NCBI RefSeq assembly: GCF_030445035.2
Contig: NC_080677.1
Span: 109,485,263 to 109,549,262 of the forward strand
Reading direction: 5' to 3'
Length of the DNA: 64,000 bases
Origin: Dasypus novemcinctus
Lineage: Eukaryota; Chordata; Mammalia; Cingulata; Dasypodidae
The notes beneath the pieces are model-generated. The model ran no database searches, had not been told where the DNA came from, and saw nothing but the letters and a program-made list of their open reading frames with translations. Positions 48,273-59,952 of the stretch are shown here, piece by piece. The stretch's first letter is position 1; every line of letters starts with the position of its first letter. A program made the translations under genes and the position numbers.

Positions 48273-49825
48273 GAAGATCTGTTCCCTCTAAGGTAGGTTT
48301 TGACAAAATGTATAATGGCCTTTATCTGTCATTGCAATGTCATACAGGACTATTCCAATATTCCAAAAATGCCCCATATTACACCTATTCTTCCTTCTCC
48401 CTCTCCTCAGAACCTCTGATGGCCACTGCCTTTATATCAATGTGACCAGAATTGCTAGAATATAGGCTATTTTAGTCCACAGTTGCATTCCCCCCTTTTG
48501 TTCGTTCATTCCTCAATTTTGAGGATTTTAGGATGGTGTTGCCAACTTTTTCTGATTGAGAGGGGGCTTAGAATCCATGGGGCAGATGGATGGAACTGTC
48601 TTGCTTGCAGTTTCAGATACTCTCTGTTTTTTGAGGGTGGGCATTGTCCATCAGCAGCCTTCTGTTAATTGTCCTGGGCAAGTCTGATGAACGGTAGAGT
48701 AGGTGTTGCAACACTGCTGAGATTCAGGGCTCAACTGGCATATGAACAAACCAAAGATTTAAGTCTCTGGTACATGTTTTTAATGAGTACAGGGCTAATT
48801 ATAGCTTCAAATAAAAGGGACAGGAGAGCCATGTTTAGGGAAATTAAAAATGAGTCTAACTCAGTTTTATTGGGGAACATATGTTCAAAAGTAAGGCCCA
48901 CTATGGATGCCGAATTCCTGAGATTGTCTGCCCTGACTATAGTGTCTAGATGTCTCTAGAGCCCTCAGGAGACCCCTGCTTGAAGCACTGTTTACTGTGG
49001 CAGTCAATGAGATTCTGCTGAGGTGTGCATAAGTGTAACCTCTGGAATTACCTCCCGACTCACTTTGAAATCTCTTAGCCATAAAAACTCATTTGTGTTT
49101 AATATTTCCCCTTTGGGTCAAGGTCTTTTTCCAAATGCATTGCTAGTTGGTGCTTCGTAATAATCCCTTGGTACCGGAGAGGCTCATCCCCGGGGATCAT
49201 GTCCCGCCCTGGAGGGAAGGTAGTACGTATATATGCTGAGTTTGGCTTAGAGAGAGGCCACATTTGAGCAAGGAGGCTTTCAGGAGATAACTCTTAGGCA
49301 ATATATAATACTAGGCTAAGTTTCAATTTCTCAAGAAAAAGTTCATATGTACAACCATTAACATCAAGGGCCTGGCATAATGTCTGTCCTCCCTCACTAG
49401 GCACTGCCCATGACTTGGAGGATTATTTCTGCTCTATTAGAAAATGTAGCAGGACATCCAAGGATGGGAATTCAAATTTCTTTTGGTTATTGTGTGGGTC
49501 CCCACCCACCAATACAACACCTTATGACCACTTGAACATATTCATATGCCATAGAGGCATGGCCCAGGTGCACCCCTCCCTATACATCCCCCCATCACTG
49601 ACACCCCACACCAGTGCTCCTCTCCTGCCATAGTTGTGACTGTTCTGCAATCCAAAACCTCCCAACAAAGCCAAAATATAAATGAATAAAAATAATAAAA
49701 TAATTTAAATACAATACAAAATAAATAATAAAACATTTTCAATGTGTCTGTCATCACTGTAAGATGTTTTCTTTTATGTACAGTAACAATTTCTTCTGTA
49801 TGGTTCCCAGTGTCTTGTGTGCTTT
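48273..49825 (-). mobile_element. LINE-1 3'UTR-rich copy A, minus orientation
   Basis: Blocks at 48280-48460 and 49380-49640 recur in the same order and orientation at 50050-50210 and 50640-50890, so two copies of one long L1 3'UTR lie head to tail. Copy A holds a 900-bp middle (about 48470-49370) that B lacks. At 49743-49825 it meets ORF1-like sequence, implying a large internal deletion. The 96-codon frame at 48669-48959 shows no known domain. Confidence 0.55.
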
Positions 49826-51830
49826 TTTTTTTTTTTTTGCTTGAATTTCTAAGAAACTTTATGTTACAGAAAAGTCCCATAGAAAATATAGGTGATTCCC
49901 TTCTACCCAACCCTTCCCCCTGTCCCATTCTCCCATATTAATAACATCTTATATGAGTATGGTACATTTGTTATAGTTGATATTGAAACATTGCTACTTA
50001 CCATAGTCAATGGTTTACTTTATGGATTACATTGTGTACCATACACTTATATGGGTTTCGACAAAATTTATAATGGTCTGTATCCATCAAGTCAAGATCA
50101 TGCAAAACAATTCCAATGCTCCAATGTTACAAAAATGCCCTATTTTCCATCTATTCTATGCTTCCCTCCCCCTCCCTTCAGGACCTATCTTAACCACTAA
50201 GTTTCAGTTTTTGAAGAATAAGGTTCATGGCTACATGCATTAATATTGAGGGTTTGGGCGGCGGACTTGGCCCAGTGGTTAGGGCGTCCGTCTACCACAT
50301 GGGAGGTCTGTGGTTCAAACCCGGGGCCTCCTTGACCCATGTGGAGCTGGCCCATGCACAGTGCTGATGCGCACAGGGAGTGCCATGCCAAGCAGGGGTG
50401 TCCCCCGCGTGGGGAAACCCCATGTGCAAGGAGTGCACCCCATAAGGAAAGCCACCCAGTGCAAAAGAAAGTGCAGCCTGCCAGACACAACAAGAATGCA
50501 ACAAAAAGAAACACAGATTCTTGAGCCACTGACAACAACAGAAGCCAATAAAGAAGATGCAGCAAATAGACACAGAGAACAGACAACCGGGATGGGTGGG
50601 AGAAAGGGAGAGAAATAAATAAATAAATCTTTTTTTAAAAAAAATTGAGGGTTTGACATATTTGCCTATTTCCTTTTATTAGGCACTGCTTATCTTCTAG
50701 AGATACTTGTCCCTCCAATTGAGAACACAGCAGGACTCCCCAGGATGAGAGTTTAAAATTTTCTTGTTGTGTGGGTTTCAACCCACTGAGATAACACACC
50801 ATGACAAGATGACTGTTTTCATATTCTATAGACACATGCACTCTATCCCACATATCCCCCCACCCCTGATGCCTTGCACCAGTAAACTTCCCCTGTCATA
50901 TATGCCAAAAGAACATTCCTAACACTGTAGTTTTAACTACAGACCTACAAATCCCCAGTGTTCACCTGTTCCTTCCTCCAGCCCTCCCTGTAGTTTCATG
51001 GATAGTCCAAACCACCCTACTCTCCCTCACATTCCACACCATCAACCCCCCTCAAATCCCTGCACTAACATCAGCCCTATCCACTGCCCAACCACCCAAC
51101 CACTCCCTTCCATCTTATCATAGGTCTTGCCCATATTGAGCATTGCCTCATCACACTCTGCTCCCTGTCTCCTGATAACCAGTCTTCCAGCTTCAAGCTC
51201 TTTGAGTCTGTTCAATATCCTTAGTTCCTATCAGTGAGGTCATTTAATAGTCCTCAAAGCAATCTTAACAGGTAATCTAATCAAAGACATAGCAGCTGAA
51301 TTAAATGAAATCAAAGGGGTTTCAAACTCAGAGGAAGAGATTAGTTTACAAATATAATCTTTCTCTTTTAGGGATTCATAAATAATCTCAAAGTGCCACA
51401 GGTATCTAATATCATTTTTTTTATATACAAATACTCACATTTCCCAGCACCTTTTCTTGAAAAATCTTTCTATGTTGCAATGCCAGTTTAGTCATTAATC
51501 AAGGATTCCTAAATTCATTATTTCCTTCTTTCCCTGAACTCTTTTCTGTTCCTTTGGTCAATTTGCTTATTCTTTGTGGTAATACCATACTTCTTTATTA
51601 CGATAGCTTTATCTTCCTATCTGGTAGAACAGTTTCTCTTCCTCTGTTCTTCTTCAAGGGTGTTTTGTAATTATTGGTCCTTTGCATTTCCATATAAATT
51701 TTAGATCCTGTTTGCCAAGTTAGTTTTGAAAATCTTTTGGAGTTGCATTGACTGTATATATCAATTTAGGGAGAATTGATATTGTCAAATTGAGTCTTCC
51801 AATGCATAAACATTTATGTCTTATTTGATT
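49826..51830 (-). mobile_element. LINE-1 copy B, minus orientation (3'UTR and ORF2 end)
   Basis: A T-run at 49826-49840 is the A-tail of this copy; the 3'UTR runs to about 51400 and ORF2 C-terminal sequence (old subfamily) to about 51830. A DAS SINE (50256-50643) is nested. The CCA/CCT-rich part at 50930-51170 resembles 1-334. Confidence 0.65.
50256..50643 (+). mobile_element. DAS-type SINE, full length, young
   Basis: Exact 12-bp target-site duplication ATTGAGGGTTTG at 50244-50255 and 50644-50655. The head is close to the presumed consensus (GCGGACTTGGCCCAGTGG, box B GGTTCAAACC). Confidence 0.93.
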
Positions 51831-51930
51831 TTTTTTTTTTTTTACTTTTTATTGTGAATTAATTACAGATTCAAAGGAAGTTGCAAAAAATAGTATGGAA
51901 AAATCCTGCGCACCATTCAAATTGGATTTT
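51831..51930 (-). mobile_element. Old LINE-1 3' end, minus orientation
   Basis: T-run, then a stretch with AATTACAGATTCAAAGGAAG that resembles the last 100 bp of old L1 3'UTRs read backwards. Very short. Confidence 0.45.
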
Positions 51931-52528
51931 CTGTGTGTGGTTGAAGACCCAGCAAGGCCTTGGAGACATAGTTAAGAATGCTAATTTGGGTTAATGACAT
52001 GGGACCAGTTGACACTATTTAAGCATGCTGGACACTTGATGAGGACATTCTATAAAAAGCCTGATATATTTCTTCTATTCTGGGAAATTATTTCCTGTTT
52101 TATTTGTTTGGTTGGTTGTTTTTAATGATTTGTACTCTTTCATTTTCTGTGTTCTCTCTTTTTAGAACTCCTGTTTTTCAGATTTGGACCCTTCTGTTTC
52201 CTCTCGATGCCTCTTACTTTTTTTCTCTCACATGTTCCACGTCTTTGACTTTTTCTTTAAGTTTGTTTAGAATTCCTTGACTTTATTTTTCAGGTCTTAC
52301 CCCAATTATTGTTCTTCATTTTGAAACCAGATTTTTATTTACAAAATCTTCTGTTCTCTGATGTTCTTTTTATATGGAATCCAGTTTTTTTTTTAATGGA
52401 TTAAGTATCTCCCTAAATTTTTCTGAATTTACTAAATTTCTCTTCCAGTACTAGTCTGTTCGCTTTATTATTTGCTTCCTCTGGGGGCATTTTTCCTATC
52501 AATTTTTTTTTTCATATTCATGTTTTCC
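51931..52528. other. Unassigned stretch
   Basis: AT-rich (T-rich on the plus strand). On the minus strand it has short frames rich in K, E and N but no recognisable repeat boundaries. It may belong with the open frame that follows on the minus strand as part of an old element. I see no gene. Confidence 0.4.
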
Positions 52529-52987
52529 TCAAATTTGGCTTTCCATTGCCTGGTTTTTCATTTTGTCCTGAAAATTTCCACACAATGGTGAATCTATATC
52601 CAAAAGTAAAACTCTAACATCTAGCACTGATATCTGGAAATGCTTTTGTAATTTTTTTACACTTAAAGTACACCATACCTTCATTACTGATGGCAATGTA
52701 TTTAATAACTCTTTGGAATCCTCTTTAGCTCTTTTAAATAAACCCCAGTCTGGGTGCAGTCTGTATTCTACTACAGTTGGCTCTGTGGTAAGGTAAGGAT
52801 GGTGAGCATTTAAAGTCTCTATGTGGGCCAGTCTGGTGGAGGGACTTGCCCTGCAACAGAATCCATTCAGCTCTTGAAGACCTGGTCCTTTGTGTAGTTT
52901 CTCATTCTTCTGGTAGTTCTTGAAAAGTGCACCTAGTCCATTGGCATCCTGCATAAGAGGTTCCTCTGCTTCAATAGGCCAATTCAT
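52529..52987 (-). other. Unrecognised 152-codon open frame
   Basis: An uninterrupted minus frame starting MNWPIEAEEPLMQD and including LHPDWGLFKRAKEDSK and LSVKKLQKHFQI. Upstream, the same frame stays open for about 15 codons to a TAA. It does not overlap a SINE or an L1 that I can identify and composition is protein-like, so it may be a piece of an old processed pseudogene or retroelement. I do not recognise the family. No start context, splice-site or downstream stop evidence makes it a gene. Confidence 0.3.
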
Positions 52988-53710
52988 TAGGAGTTTTGGT
53001 AAGATGATTTTTATGAGCTCAAGATAGGTAATTTATAAATCCAAACCTCCAAAGAAGTAATAGGAACTTTCACATGGCAGAGTTGCAATCCTGTCTTCAG
53101 GGTGATGTGAGGAGGTCTTTCCATAGAACATTGTACATCTTTATCTTCTGATCTTGCACTGGGTCAGGATTCATATTCTTAAGTCAGCTTGGATTTGGGG
53201 AAGAAAGATAAAAACAAAGGGATGGGGAGTAAAAGCCCTAAGTATGAGGCATTAGCTTATTCATACCAGCAATTTACATTTTGATAATTGGTATTTCTTC
53301 ACCTAGGATAATTCTAAATTAGAATTCACCTTCCCCAGATCATTGATTCAGGCAAATTCATTTATATATGAAAAGCTTAGGAAGCACAAGTCCTCAACTG
53401 CCCTGTAACTGAATTCATTACTTAAAACAAAAATATAGATGAGTTAGTAACCCTTGTCTCAGATTTAAAACAGAAAAAGGGCTAAATTGATTAAAAATCC
53501 TAATTTGGCAAGTGAAATTAGATGACTGCAATGATTTTAGATCTGGGAGGATGAGATTTTAGTTGAGAAATACTCCAGTTTTCACTGATATAAATCTCCC
53601 TGATGTAATAAAAAGATAAAGAGAAATTTAAATAATTATACTTTTATAATAAGTTATATTTTACAAGTATGTATCTGTTTTGTAATTATTGTATTGTTCT
53701 ATACCTATTC
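52988..53710. other. Unassigned stretch
   Basis: No coding frame or known repeat that I recognise. One 29-bp piece (53393-53421) recurs with two changes at 60287-60315, so at least part belongs to a dispersed repeat. Confidence 0.5.
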
Positions 53711-54106
53711 TTTTTTTTCATTCCTCTCCCCTTTCCCTCCATTGTCTGCTCTCTGTGTCCATTTGCCATGTGTTCTTTTGTGTCCACTTGCATTCTTGTC
53801 ATGCAGCACTGGGAAACTGTTACTTTTTTTGTTGCATCATCTTGCTGCATTTGCTCTCTGTTGTGTGGTGCCACTACTGGGCAGGCTGCACTTTTTTCAT
53901 GCTGGGCAGCTCTCCTTGTGGAGGTGTATTCCTTGCGTGTGGGGCAGCCCTACACGGGGGAAACCCTTGCATGGCACGGCACTCCTTGCGCATGGCAGCA
54001 CTGCATGGGCCAGCTTACCACACAGGTCAGGAGGCCCTGGGTTTGAACCCTGGACCTCCTATATGGTAGGCAGACACTCTATCAGTTGAGCCACACCCAC
54101 TTCCCA
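53711..54106 (-). mobile_element. DAS-type SINE, full length
   Basis: Flanks TCTATACCTATTC (53698-53710) and TCTACACCTATTC (54107-54119) differ at one base. Three overlapping plus-strand frames of about 125-131 codons are this repeat. Confidence 0.9.
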
Positions 54107-54450
54107 TCTACACCTATTCCCCTATTCTTAAAGAACTGTAAATAATTTACAAGAATCTCACCTATAAGACATGCAAAATTAAAGTTGACATTAATGTTTA
54201 AACATCCAAGGAACTCTTATTTGTTATATTCATATGTTTTTAAATTTATTGTTAAGTAAATAATTATTTAAAGGAATTTAGAAGTCTACAGCATTATACA
54301 TTGGATTTTGCAGGTGATAAAATCGGTATTAGATAAATTACTACTAATAAAGTATATTCATCACTTAGAGAAACATCTGTCCTTCCCCTAGTTTTGGCAG
54401 ATTCTATTTTAAAAGTTCTCTCTGATTACATAGAACTATTTAATTTTTTT
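54107..54450. other. Unassigned AT-rich stretch
   Basis: I see no repeat, RNA gene or coding frame. Confidence 0.5.
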
Positions 54451-54570
54451 TTCATTTTAAAAACAATTTATTAAAGTATTTCATTCACACATGTTCATAG
54501 ATAAATAATAAGTAGTAAAAGTTGTGAACTTAAAAAACAAACATGTATAACATCATACATCACCTTCCCC
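54451..54570 (-). mobile_element. LINE-1 3' end, strongly 5'-truncated, minus orientation
   Basis: It matches the first 110 bp of the L1 3' end at 19990: AATTTATTAAAGTATTTCATTC, then AAACAAACATGTATAACATC against AAACAAACATGCATATCATT. Then L1 similarity stops. Confidence 0.65.
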
Positions 54571-54673
54571 TTTATATTTTTATTGTTATTGTAAGAAGAG
54601 AAGGTAACTCCAAAAAAAGAAAAAAAGACCAGAGAGAGAGTTATTAATTTTGTATCATTATAAAATCTTTTTT

Positions 54674-54733
54674 TAAAGGAGGTACCTGGGATTGAACCCA
54701 GGACCTTGTATGTGGAAAGTAGGCACTCAACCA
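54674..54733 (-). mobile_element. Short tRNA-Ala SINE, 5'-truncated
   Basis: TATAAAATCTTTTT and TCTAAAATCTTTTT flank a 60-bp piece with box B (GGGATTGAACCCAGG in plus sense) but without box A, which should lie at the high-coordinate end. Confidence 0.75.
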
Positions 54734-54749
54734 CTCTAAAATCTTTTTC

Positions 54750-55113
54750 ATGGCTACATTTCTCTTTATCCCAAGTTAAATACACAATTTTTCTCTCTGT
54801 TCTCTCAAATGTCAATTTCTTCAGTATATTTGGAACTTCACCTGGAAAAGCAAAAGAGATAATGTGTAAAACCAACTTTTAACATCCATGCAACAGTAAC
54901 AAGAAAAGAAAGTTATTTTCAATGAATTGTGTTACCCCTTTATATTTTCTTTCTTTACAAATGTAAAAAAAAAAAAAAGAAACCTCACAAATTATTCTAG
55001 GAAGAAAAATTTTAAATGGGATTTATAATTTAGCTCTTTTTGAACTCAGAAATATCCTATGTACTCAAAGTGAGTTGAAATTTAGATGAAAGGAGACATT
55101 TGGACTTGCACAC
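54750..55113. other. Unassigned stretch
   Basis: AT-rich with an A-run at 54966-54978. Part of a 126-codon minus frame (54495-54875) falls here, but that frame crosses the truncated SINE and the L1 end, so I do not call it coding. Confidence 0.5.
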
Positions 55114-55568
55114 TGTTTTAGTTTGCTAAGCTGTTCAAAGCAGATACCATGAAATATGTTGGCTTTAACAGTGGGAATTTATTAACTTATAAGCATATGG
55201 TTTTTAGGCTGAGAAAAATGTCCAAATCATGGTGTCATCAGACAATACTTTCTTCCCAAAGACTGGCTGCTGGTGATCCTGGACTCTTCTGTCATATGCA
55301 AGGCCCATGGAGGTGTCTGCTGGTCTCTTCCTTCTCTTCTGGGTTTTATTGTTTTCATCTTCTTGCTTCCATGACTTTATTTCTCTCCCTTTCTATATTC
55401 ATCCATTTATAAAGGACTCTAGTAAGAAAATTAAGACCCATCCTGGGCCATGCTTAACTGAAGTAACCTCTTGCAAAGGTCCTACTTACAATAGGTTTAC
55501 ATGAACAGCCATGGATTGGTTTTAAGAACATGATTTTCTGGGGTACATACAGTTTTAAACCACCACAC
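55114..55568 (-). mobile_element. MLT1-like MaLR solo LTR, minus orientation
   Basis: Plus strand begins TGTTTTAGTTTGCTAAGCTG and ends TTTTAAACCACCACA, the reverse complement of a TG...CA LTR of the MLT1 kind. Flanks CACAC (55109-55113) and CACAT (55569-55573) match at four of five bases. A copy of about 455 bp, complete at both ends. Confidence 0.78.
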
Positions 55569-55594
55569 ACATGAATAAAAATAATTAAGATGAT

Positions 55595-55770
55595 GAATAG
55601 TATGTTTGGATGTTTGCTCTGTGCAAACTTTGTTTAGAGTCTTCATAAGCTAAGCCAGGTGTATACTACTGTGGTCTCTATTTTGCAAATAGGGAAACTA
55701 ACCTGCAGAGGTGGTCAGAGCTTGTTCATATTTACACAGGTACAGATCTTCTATTGATCAAATGTACAGA
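55595..55770 (+). mobile_element. MIR SINE
   Basis: The order of old mammalian MIR motifs is visible: CTCTGTGCAAAC, then TTTGCAAATAGGGAAACT for the TTTTACAGATGAGGAAACT core, GCAGAGGTGGTCAGAGCTTG and TTTACACAGG. Strongly diverged, as expected for a pan-mammalian element. Confidence 0.7.
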
Positions 55771-55904
55771 AGCTAATTTCAACTTTAAATTTCTATTTGC
55801 ATGTTATCTGAATCTGGCAAAAAAATATAATATTTGAGCTAAATGTTTAGAAGAAATTGATAAACAGAAACTTAATCATTACCTGACACATGAAACTAAG
55901 CATC

Positions 55905-56815
55905 ACACAGATCAATGATCTAAATATAAAAGCTAAAATTTTTTAAGATCTTAGAAGAAAACATAGGGAAATTTTTTGCAGGTATTAGGCAAAGGATTCT
56001 TAGACTTTACACCCAAAGCATGAGCCACAAAAGAAAAAATAAACGTGACTTCATTAAAATTAAAAATGTTTATGCATCAAAGGACTTTATCCTGAAAGTA
56101 AAAAGACAACTTACAGAATGGGAGAAAATATTTGGAAACCATATATCAGATAAAGGATTAATATCCAGAATATATACAGCTCAAACAACAAAAAGGCAAA
56201 CAACTCTATTAAAAATGGGAAAAGACTGTGGATAGACTTTCTTCAAAGAAGATATACAAATGTCAAATAAACACATGAATAGATGCTCAACATCATTAGC
56301 CACTAGGGTAATGCAAATCAAAACCACATTAAGATACCACCTCACACTCTCTGGAATGGCTTTTATTTTTAAAATGGAAAATAACAGGTCTTGGAGACAA
56401 TGCAGCAAAATAGGAATCTTGCATATTGTTGGTAAGAAGGTAAATTGATATAGCCACTGTACAAAACAATTTGGTGGTTCTTAAAAAGTTAAACATAGAA
56501 TTGCCATATGACCCAGCAATCTCACTTCAAGTATATACGCAAAAGAATTTAAAGGAGGGACTGAAATAGATATTTGTATACCCATGTTCATAGCAGCACT
56601 ATTCACACTAGCCCAGAGTAGAAGAAATCCAACTGTTCATCAACAGATGAATGGATAAACAAATTTAGTATATCCATACAATGGAATAGTTTTCAGTCAT
56701 AAAAAAAGCCATAAAACACAGTGAAGTTCTTATATATGCTACAATATGAATGAACCTTGCAGACATCATGTTGAGTGAAATAAGCAAGAGTCAAAAGACA
56801 GATAATAAAAACTTC
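55905..56815 (+). mobile_element. LINE-1 ORF2 C-terminal part, plus orientation
   Basis: The plus strand follows the end of ORF2, with a stretch like GNHISDKGLISRIY (56020-56235), and continues to about 56815. The 3'UTR is missing: the next L1's 5'UTR follows directly. Confidence 0.78.
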
Positions 56816-57170
56816 CAGGTAGATGGCATGGAAGTAGGTAAGCAGGGCTCACATCTCTCACAAAAACTATGGAGGAAGAGCAAAAAGCTATTCTTTCTCC
56901 TTTGGGATCTGCAGACCAGGAGGGAGAGGGACAGAGAGACAAAGAGTCCAAACAAAAACTATGAGTTACTTGCCTCTATGACTGGGAATGACACATATAC
57001 CCCACTCTCAAGGTGAATAGCCTTGGTAAAACCCCTGGCTCACTGCAGGGGACAGTACTCCTCAGCCTCTCAGAGAAACTGCAGACATATTTGACCTGCA
57101 TAGATAAGATTGTTGGGTACTCCAGAGGGTCCATCCCCTCCCCTGGCAGGGGAGGTGAGGGGTTGGTGCT

Positions 57171-57715
57171 TGTAGCAGTTTGACATTATTGATGAATTCC
57201 AAAAATACATATTGGATTATGTTTGTAAACTGGTCTTTCCCTCTGGGCATATTAGAGTGTACTGGATTCAGAGGTTTTACTTTTACTTGATTAAATAATG
57301 ATTAAGGCTTTGATTGGGCTACATCAGTAGGAATTGAGTCCCCACCCACTAAGGGATGGGGACTCACAGAGAAACTGCACCACAGAGAAGGGAGGTTGGA
57401 GTCTTGAACTGGAGCCCTGGAAAGTAAGCACACAGTGGAGCTTGGTTGTGAGGAAAGAGAAGCAAGCCCTGGGAAGAGAGGAAACCTGAGCCCAGAGAGA
57501 AGCAAGCCCTGGGATGTGAGGAACACAGGAAGACTGAACCCTGGCAGACATCAGCAGTCCTCTTGCTCCAACATGTGGCAAAAGACTTTGGTGAAGGAAG
57601 TAACTTATGTTTTATGGCCTGGTAACTGTAAGCTCCTACCCCAAAAAAGTATCCTTTATACAAGCCAACAGATTTCTGGTATTTTGCATCAGCACCCATA
57701 TGGCTGAATAATACA
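57171..57715 (+). mobile_element. Xenarthran ERVL-MaLR-type solo LTR
   Basis: Cleanest copy of the family: TGTAGCAGTTTGACATT...GCTGAATAATACA, 545 bp, with an exact 5-bp duplication GTGCT at 57166-57170 and 57716-57720. It lies in an L1 5'UTR. The tail part holds TATCCTTTATACAAGCC and TTTTGCATCAGCACC, shared by all copies. Confidence 0.88.
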
Positions 57716-58480
57716 GTGCTACATCAACCTACCTGGGCAACTGCAGTCATTTTGGATCAAAATGGCATAGATTGTTGCCCATCTCTTTAGCTCCATCTGT
57801 GCCCTATGCAGGGAAGAAAGGGTCATGAAGATTCATCAGTCTCTCTGGGCAACTACAGATTGTCTTGGTCTGTAAAATATGGATTATTATACACAGTTGT
57901 GGCTCTGTCCCTACCCCTGTCAGAGGAAAAAGGTGGGAGAAAATTCATTGGTCCTAGGTCAAGGTGGACAGCTTCAGCCTCCACAACTTACTGTATTGAC
58001 TACATCCTCAGTTCCTCCTACACAACTAGCAAAGGAGAAAGGACAAGAAATCCCTAAACTAAAGAGAGAAACTATGCCCAGAATAAATACATCTACTAAG
58101 CCAGATGCCAAGACAACAACAAACAATTACAATCCATTCCAAAAAACAGGAAGATATGGCCCAGTGAGAGGAACAAGACAAGCCTCCAGATGACATAAAG
58201 GAGTTGAGATGACTAATCATAGATGTTCAAACGAATCTCCTTAATAAATTCAATGAGATGTCTAAAGAGATTAAGGATATTAAGGATATACTGGATGAGC
58301 ACAAAGAAGAATTTGAGAGCATACATAGAAAAATAGGAGATCTTATTGAATGAAAGGCACAATAAATGAAATAAAAAATACACTGGAGGCATAAAACAAC
58401 AGATTTGAGGAGGCAGAAGAAAGGATTGCTGAACTTGAAGACATGGCCTCCAAAAGTGAACATACAAAAGAACAGGTGAA

Positions 58481-58839
58481 GGAAGTAGACTTGGTTCAAC
58501 TGACCCATGTGGTGAGCTGGTCCATGCACAGTGCTGATGCATGCAAGGAGTGCTGTGCCATGCAGGAGTGGCCCCATGTAGGGGAACCCCACACTCAAGG
58601 AATGCACCCTGTAAGGAGCGATGCCCCACATAAAAAAAAGTGAAGCCTGTCCAAGGCTGGCACCACACACACAGAGGGCTGATGTAGCAAGATGATGCAA
58701 CAAAAAGAGACACAGATTCCCAGTGCCACTGACAAGAATGCAAGCAGACTCAGAACAACACACAGCAAATGGACACAGAGCAGACAATGGGGGGATGGGG
58801 AAGGGGAGAGAAATAGATAAAAAATAAATCTTTAAAAAA
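58481..58839 (+). mobile_element. DAS-type SINE lacking box B
   Basis: Flanks AAAGAACAGGTGAA and AAAGAACAGATGAA differ at one base, so this is a complete insertion. The head GGAAGTAGACTTGGTTCAACTGA jumps directly to CCCATGTGGTGAGCTGG: about 65 bp containing box B are missing. It would not have a normal polymerase III promoter. Confidence 0.87.
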
Positions 58840-58903
58840 AAAGAACAGATGAAGAAAGAATGGAAAAAACTGAATAAGGTCTCAGGGAACAAAAATGATG
58901 GTA

Positions 58904-59952
58904 TGGCAGTTTGAGATTATTTATGAATTCCAAAAGGAGAGATTATGTTTGTGAACTGTCTGTTCCTCTGGGTGTGGTAACTTTTTTTTTAAGATTTATT
59001 TATTTATTTCTCTCCCCTTCCCCCACCCCTAGCTGTCTGCTCTCTGTGTCCATTCGTCAGGTGCTCCTCTGTGACTGCTCCCATCCTTATCAGCGGCACT
59101 GGGAATCTGTGACTCCCTCCATTGCGTCATCCTGCTACATCAGCTCTCCATGTGTGCAGCGTCACTCCTAGGCAAGCTGCACCTTCTTTCATGCTGGGCG
59201 GCTCTCCCTATGGGGCACACCCCCTGTGAGTGGGGCTCCCCTATGTGGGGTACACTCCTGCACAACACAGCAGTCCCCACGCACATCCGCACCATGCATG
59301 GGACAACCCCACAAGGGTCAAGGAGGCCTGGAGTTTGAACTGTGGACCTCCCATATGGTAGGCGGATACCCCATCCATTGGGCCAAGTCCGCTTCCTGTG
59401 ATAACTTTTTGATTGTATTAGATTCAGCTGAGACATTTGATTAAATTATGTTAAGATAAGGGCTTTGATTCAACTATATCATTGGAGTGCAGCTCATACT
59501 CTGATAAAACAGACTTTCACACAGAAGTACAGACACAGAGAAAAAGAATGCAGAGGTCAAAGGAAAGCTCATTAGCCATGGCAGAGGCCCCAGGAAGAGA
59601 GATGTGCCTGATAGTCTACAGCTGACCCCATGAAGAGAACAGAGTACCTGAGTCCAGAAAGAAATGAGCCCCCAGAAGAGAGACAAGCCCTATGCCAGTC
59701 TACATTTGAGATCAGAGAAGCTGGAATCATGGAGCCTTAAGAGGAAGAGGAAACCTGAACCCTCATAGACATCATCTACCATCTTGCTTCAAAACATGGC
59801 AAATGAGTTTGGGTAAGAGAGTACCTCTTATGCCTTGAGGCAGACTCTTTAGGGCCTTGTGACTTTAACTTCTTACACCAAATAAATACACTTTATAAAA
59901 GCCTACAGAGTTCTGGTACTTTGCATCAGAACTCCTTTAGCTGCCTAATACA
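58904..59952 (+). mobile_element. ERVL-MaLR 5' LTR interrupted by a DAS SINE
   Basis: TGGCAGTTTGAGATTATTT opens the LTR and CTAATACA at 59945-59952 closes it. Removing the SINE at 58986-59396 leaves about 640 bp, closest to the copy at 7606 (shared GAAGAGAGA-rich middle). It is followed by a primer binding site and internal sequence. Confidence 0.85.
58986..59396 (-). mobile_element. DAS-type SINE inside the LTR
   Basis: Flanks GTGGTAACTTTTT and TGTGATAACTTTTT agree apart from one base and offset. Youngest layer of a three-layer nest (LTR in L1, SINE in LTR). Confidence 0.88.

Larger units (their letters stand above)
56816..58898 (+). mobile_element. LINE-1 5' part, plus orientation (5'UTR and ORF1)
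   Basis: Starts TCCAGGTAGATGGCATGG near 56816; the 5'UTR spans to about 58050 with an LTR inside, then ORF1 sequence (58081-58480 and 58854-58898), with codons for a coiled coil. A SINE is nested at 58481-58839. The element stops at the LTR at 58904. Confidence 0.75.

Noticed and set aside
52529..52987. Homology to the C-terminal part of a tubulin cofactor E-like protein
   Set aside because: Only a vague pattern in the last third; too weak to assign without a search.
58227..58892. 221-codon and 176-codon minus frames
   Set aside because: They run from an internally deleted SINE into L1 ORF1 antisense sequence; no protein signature.
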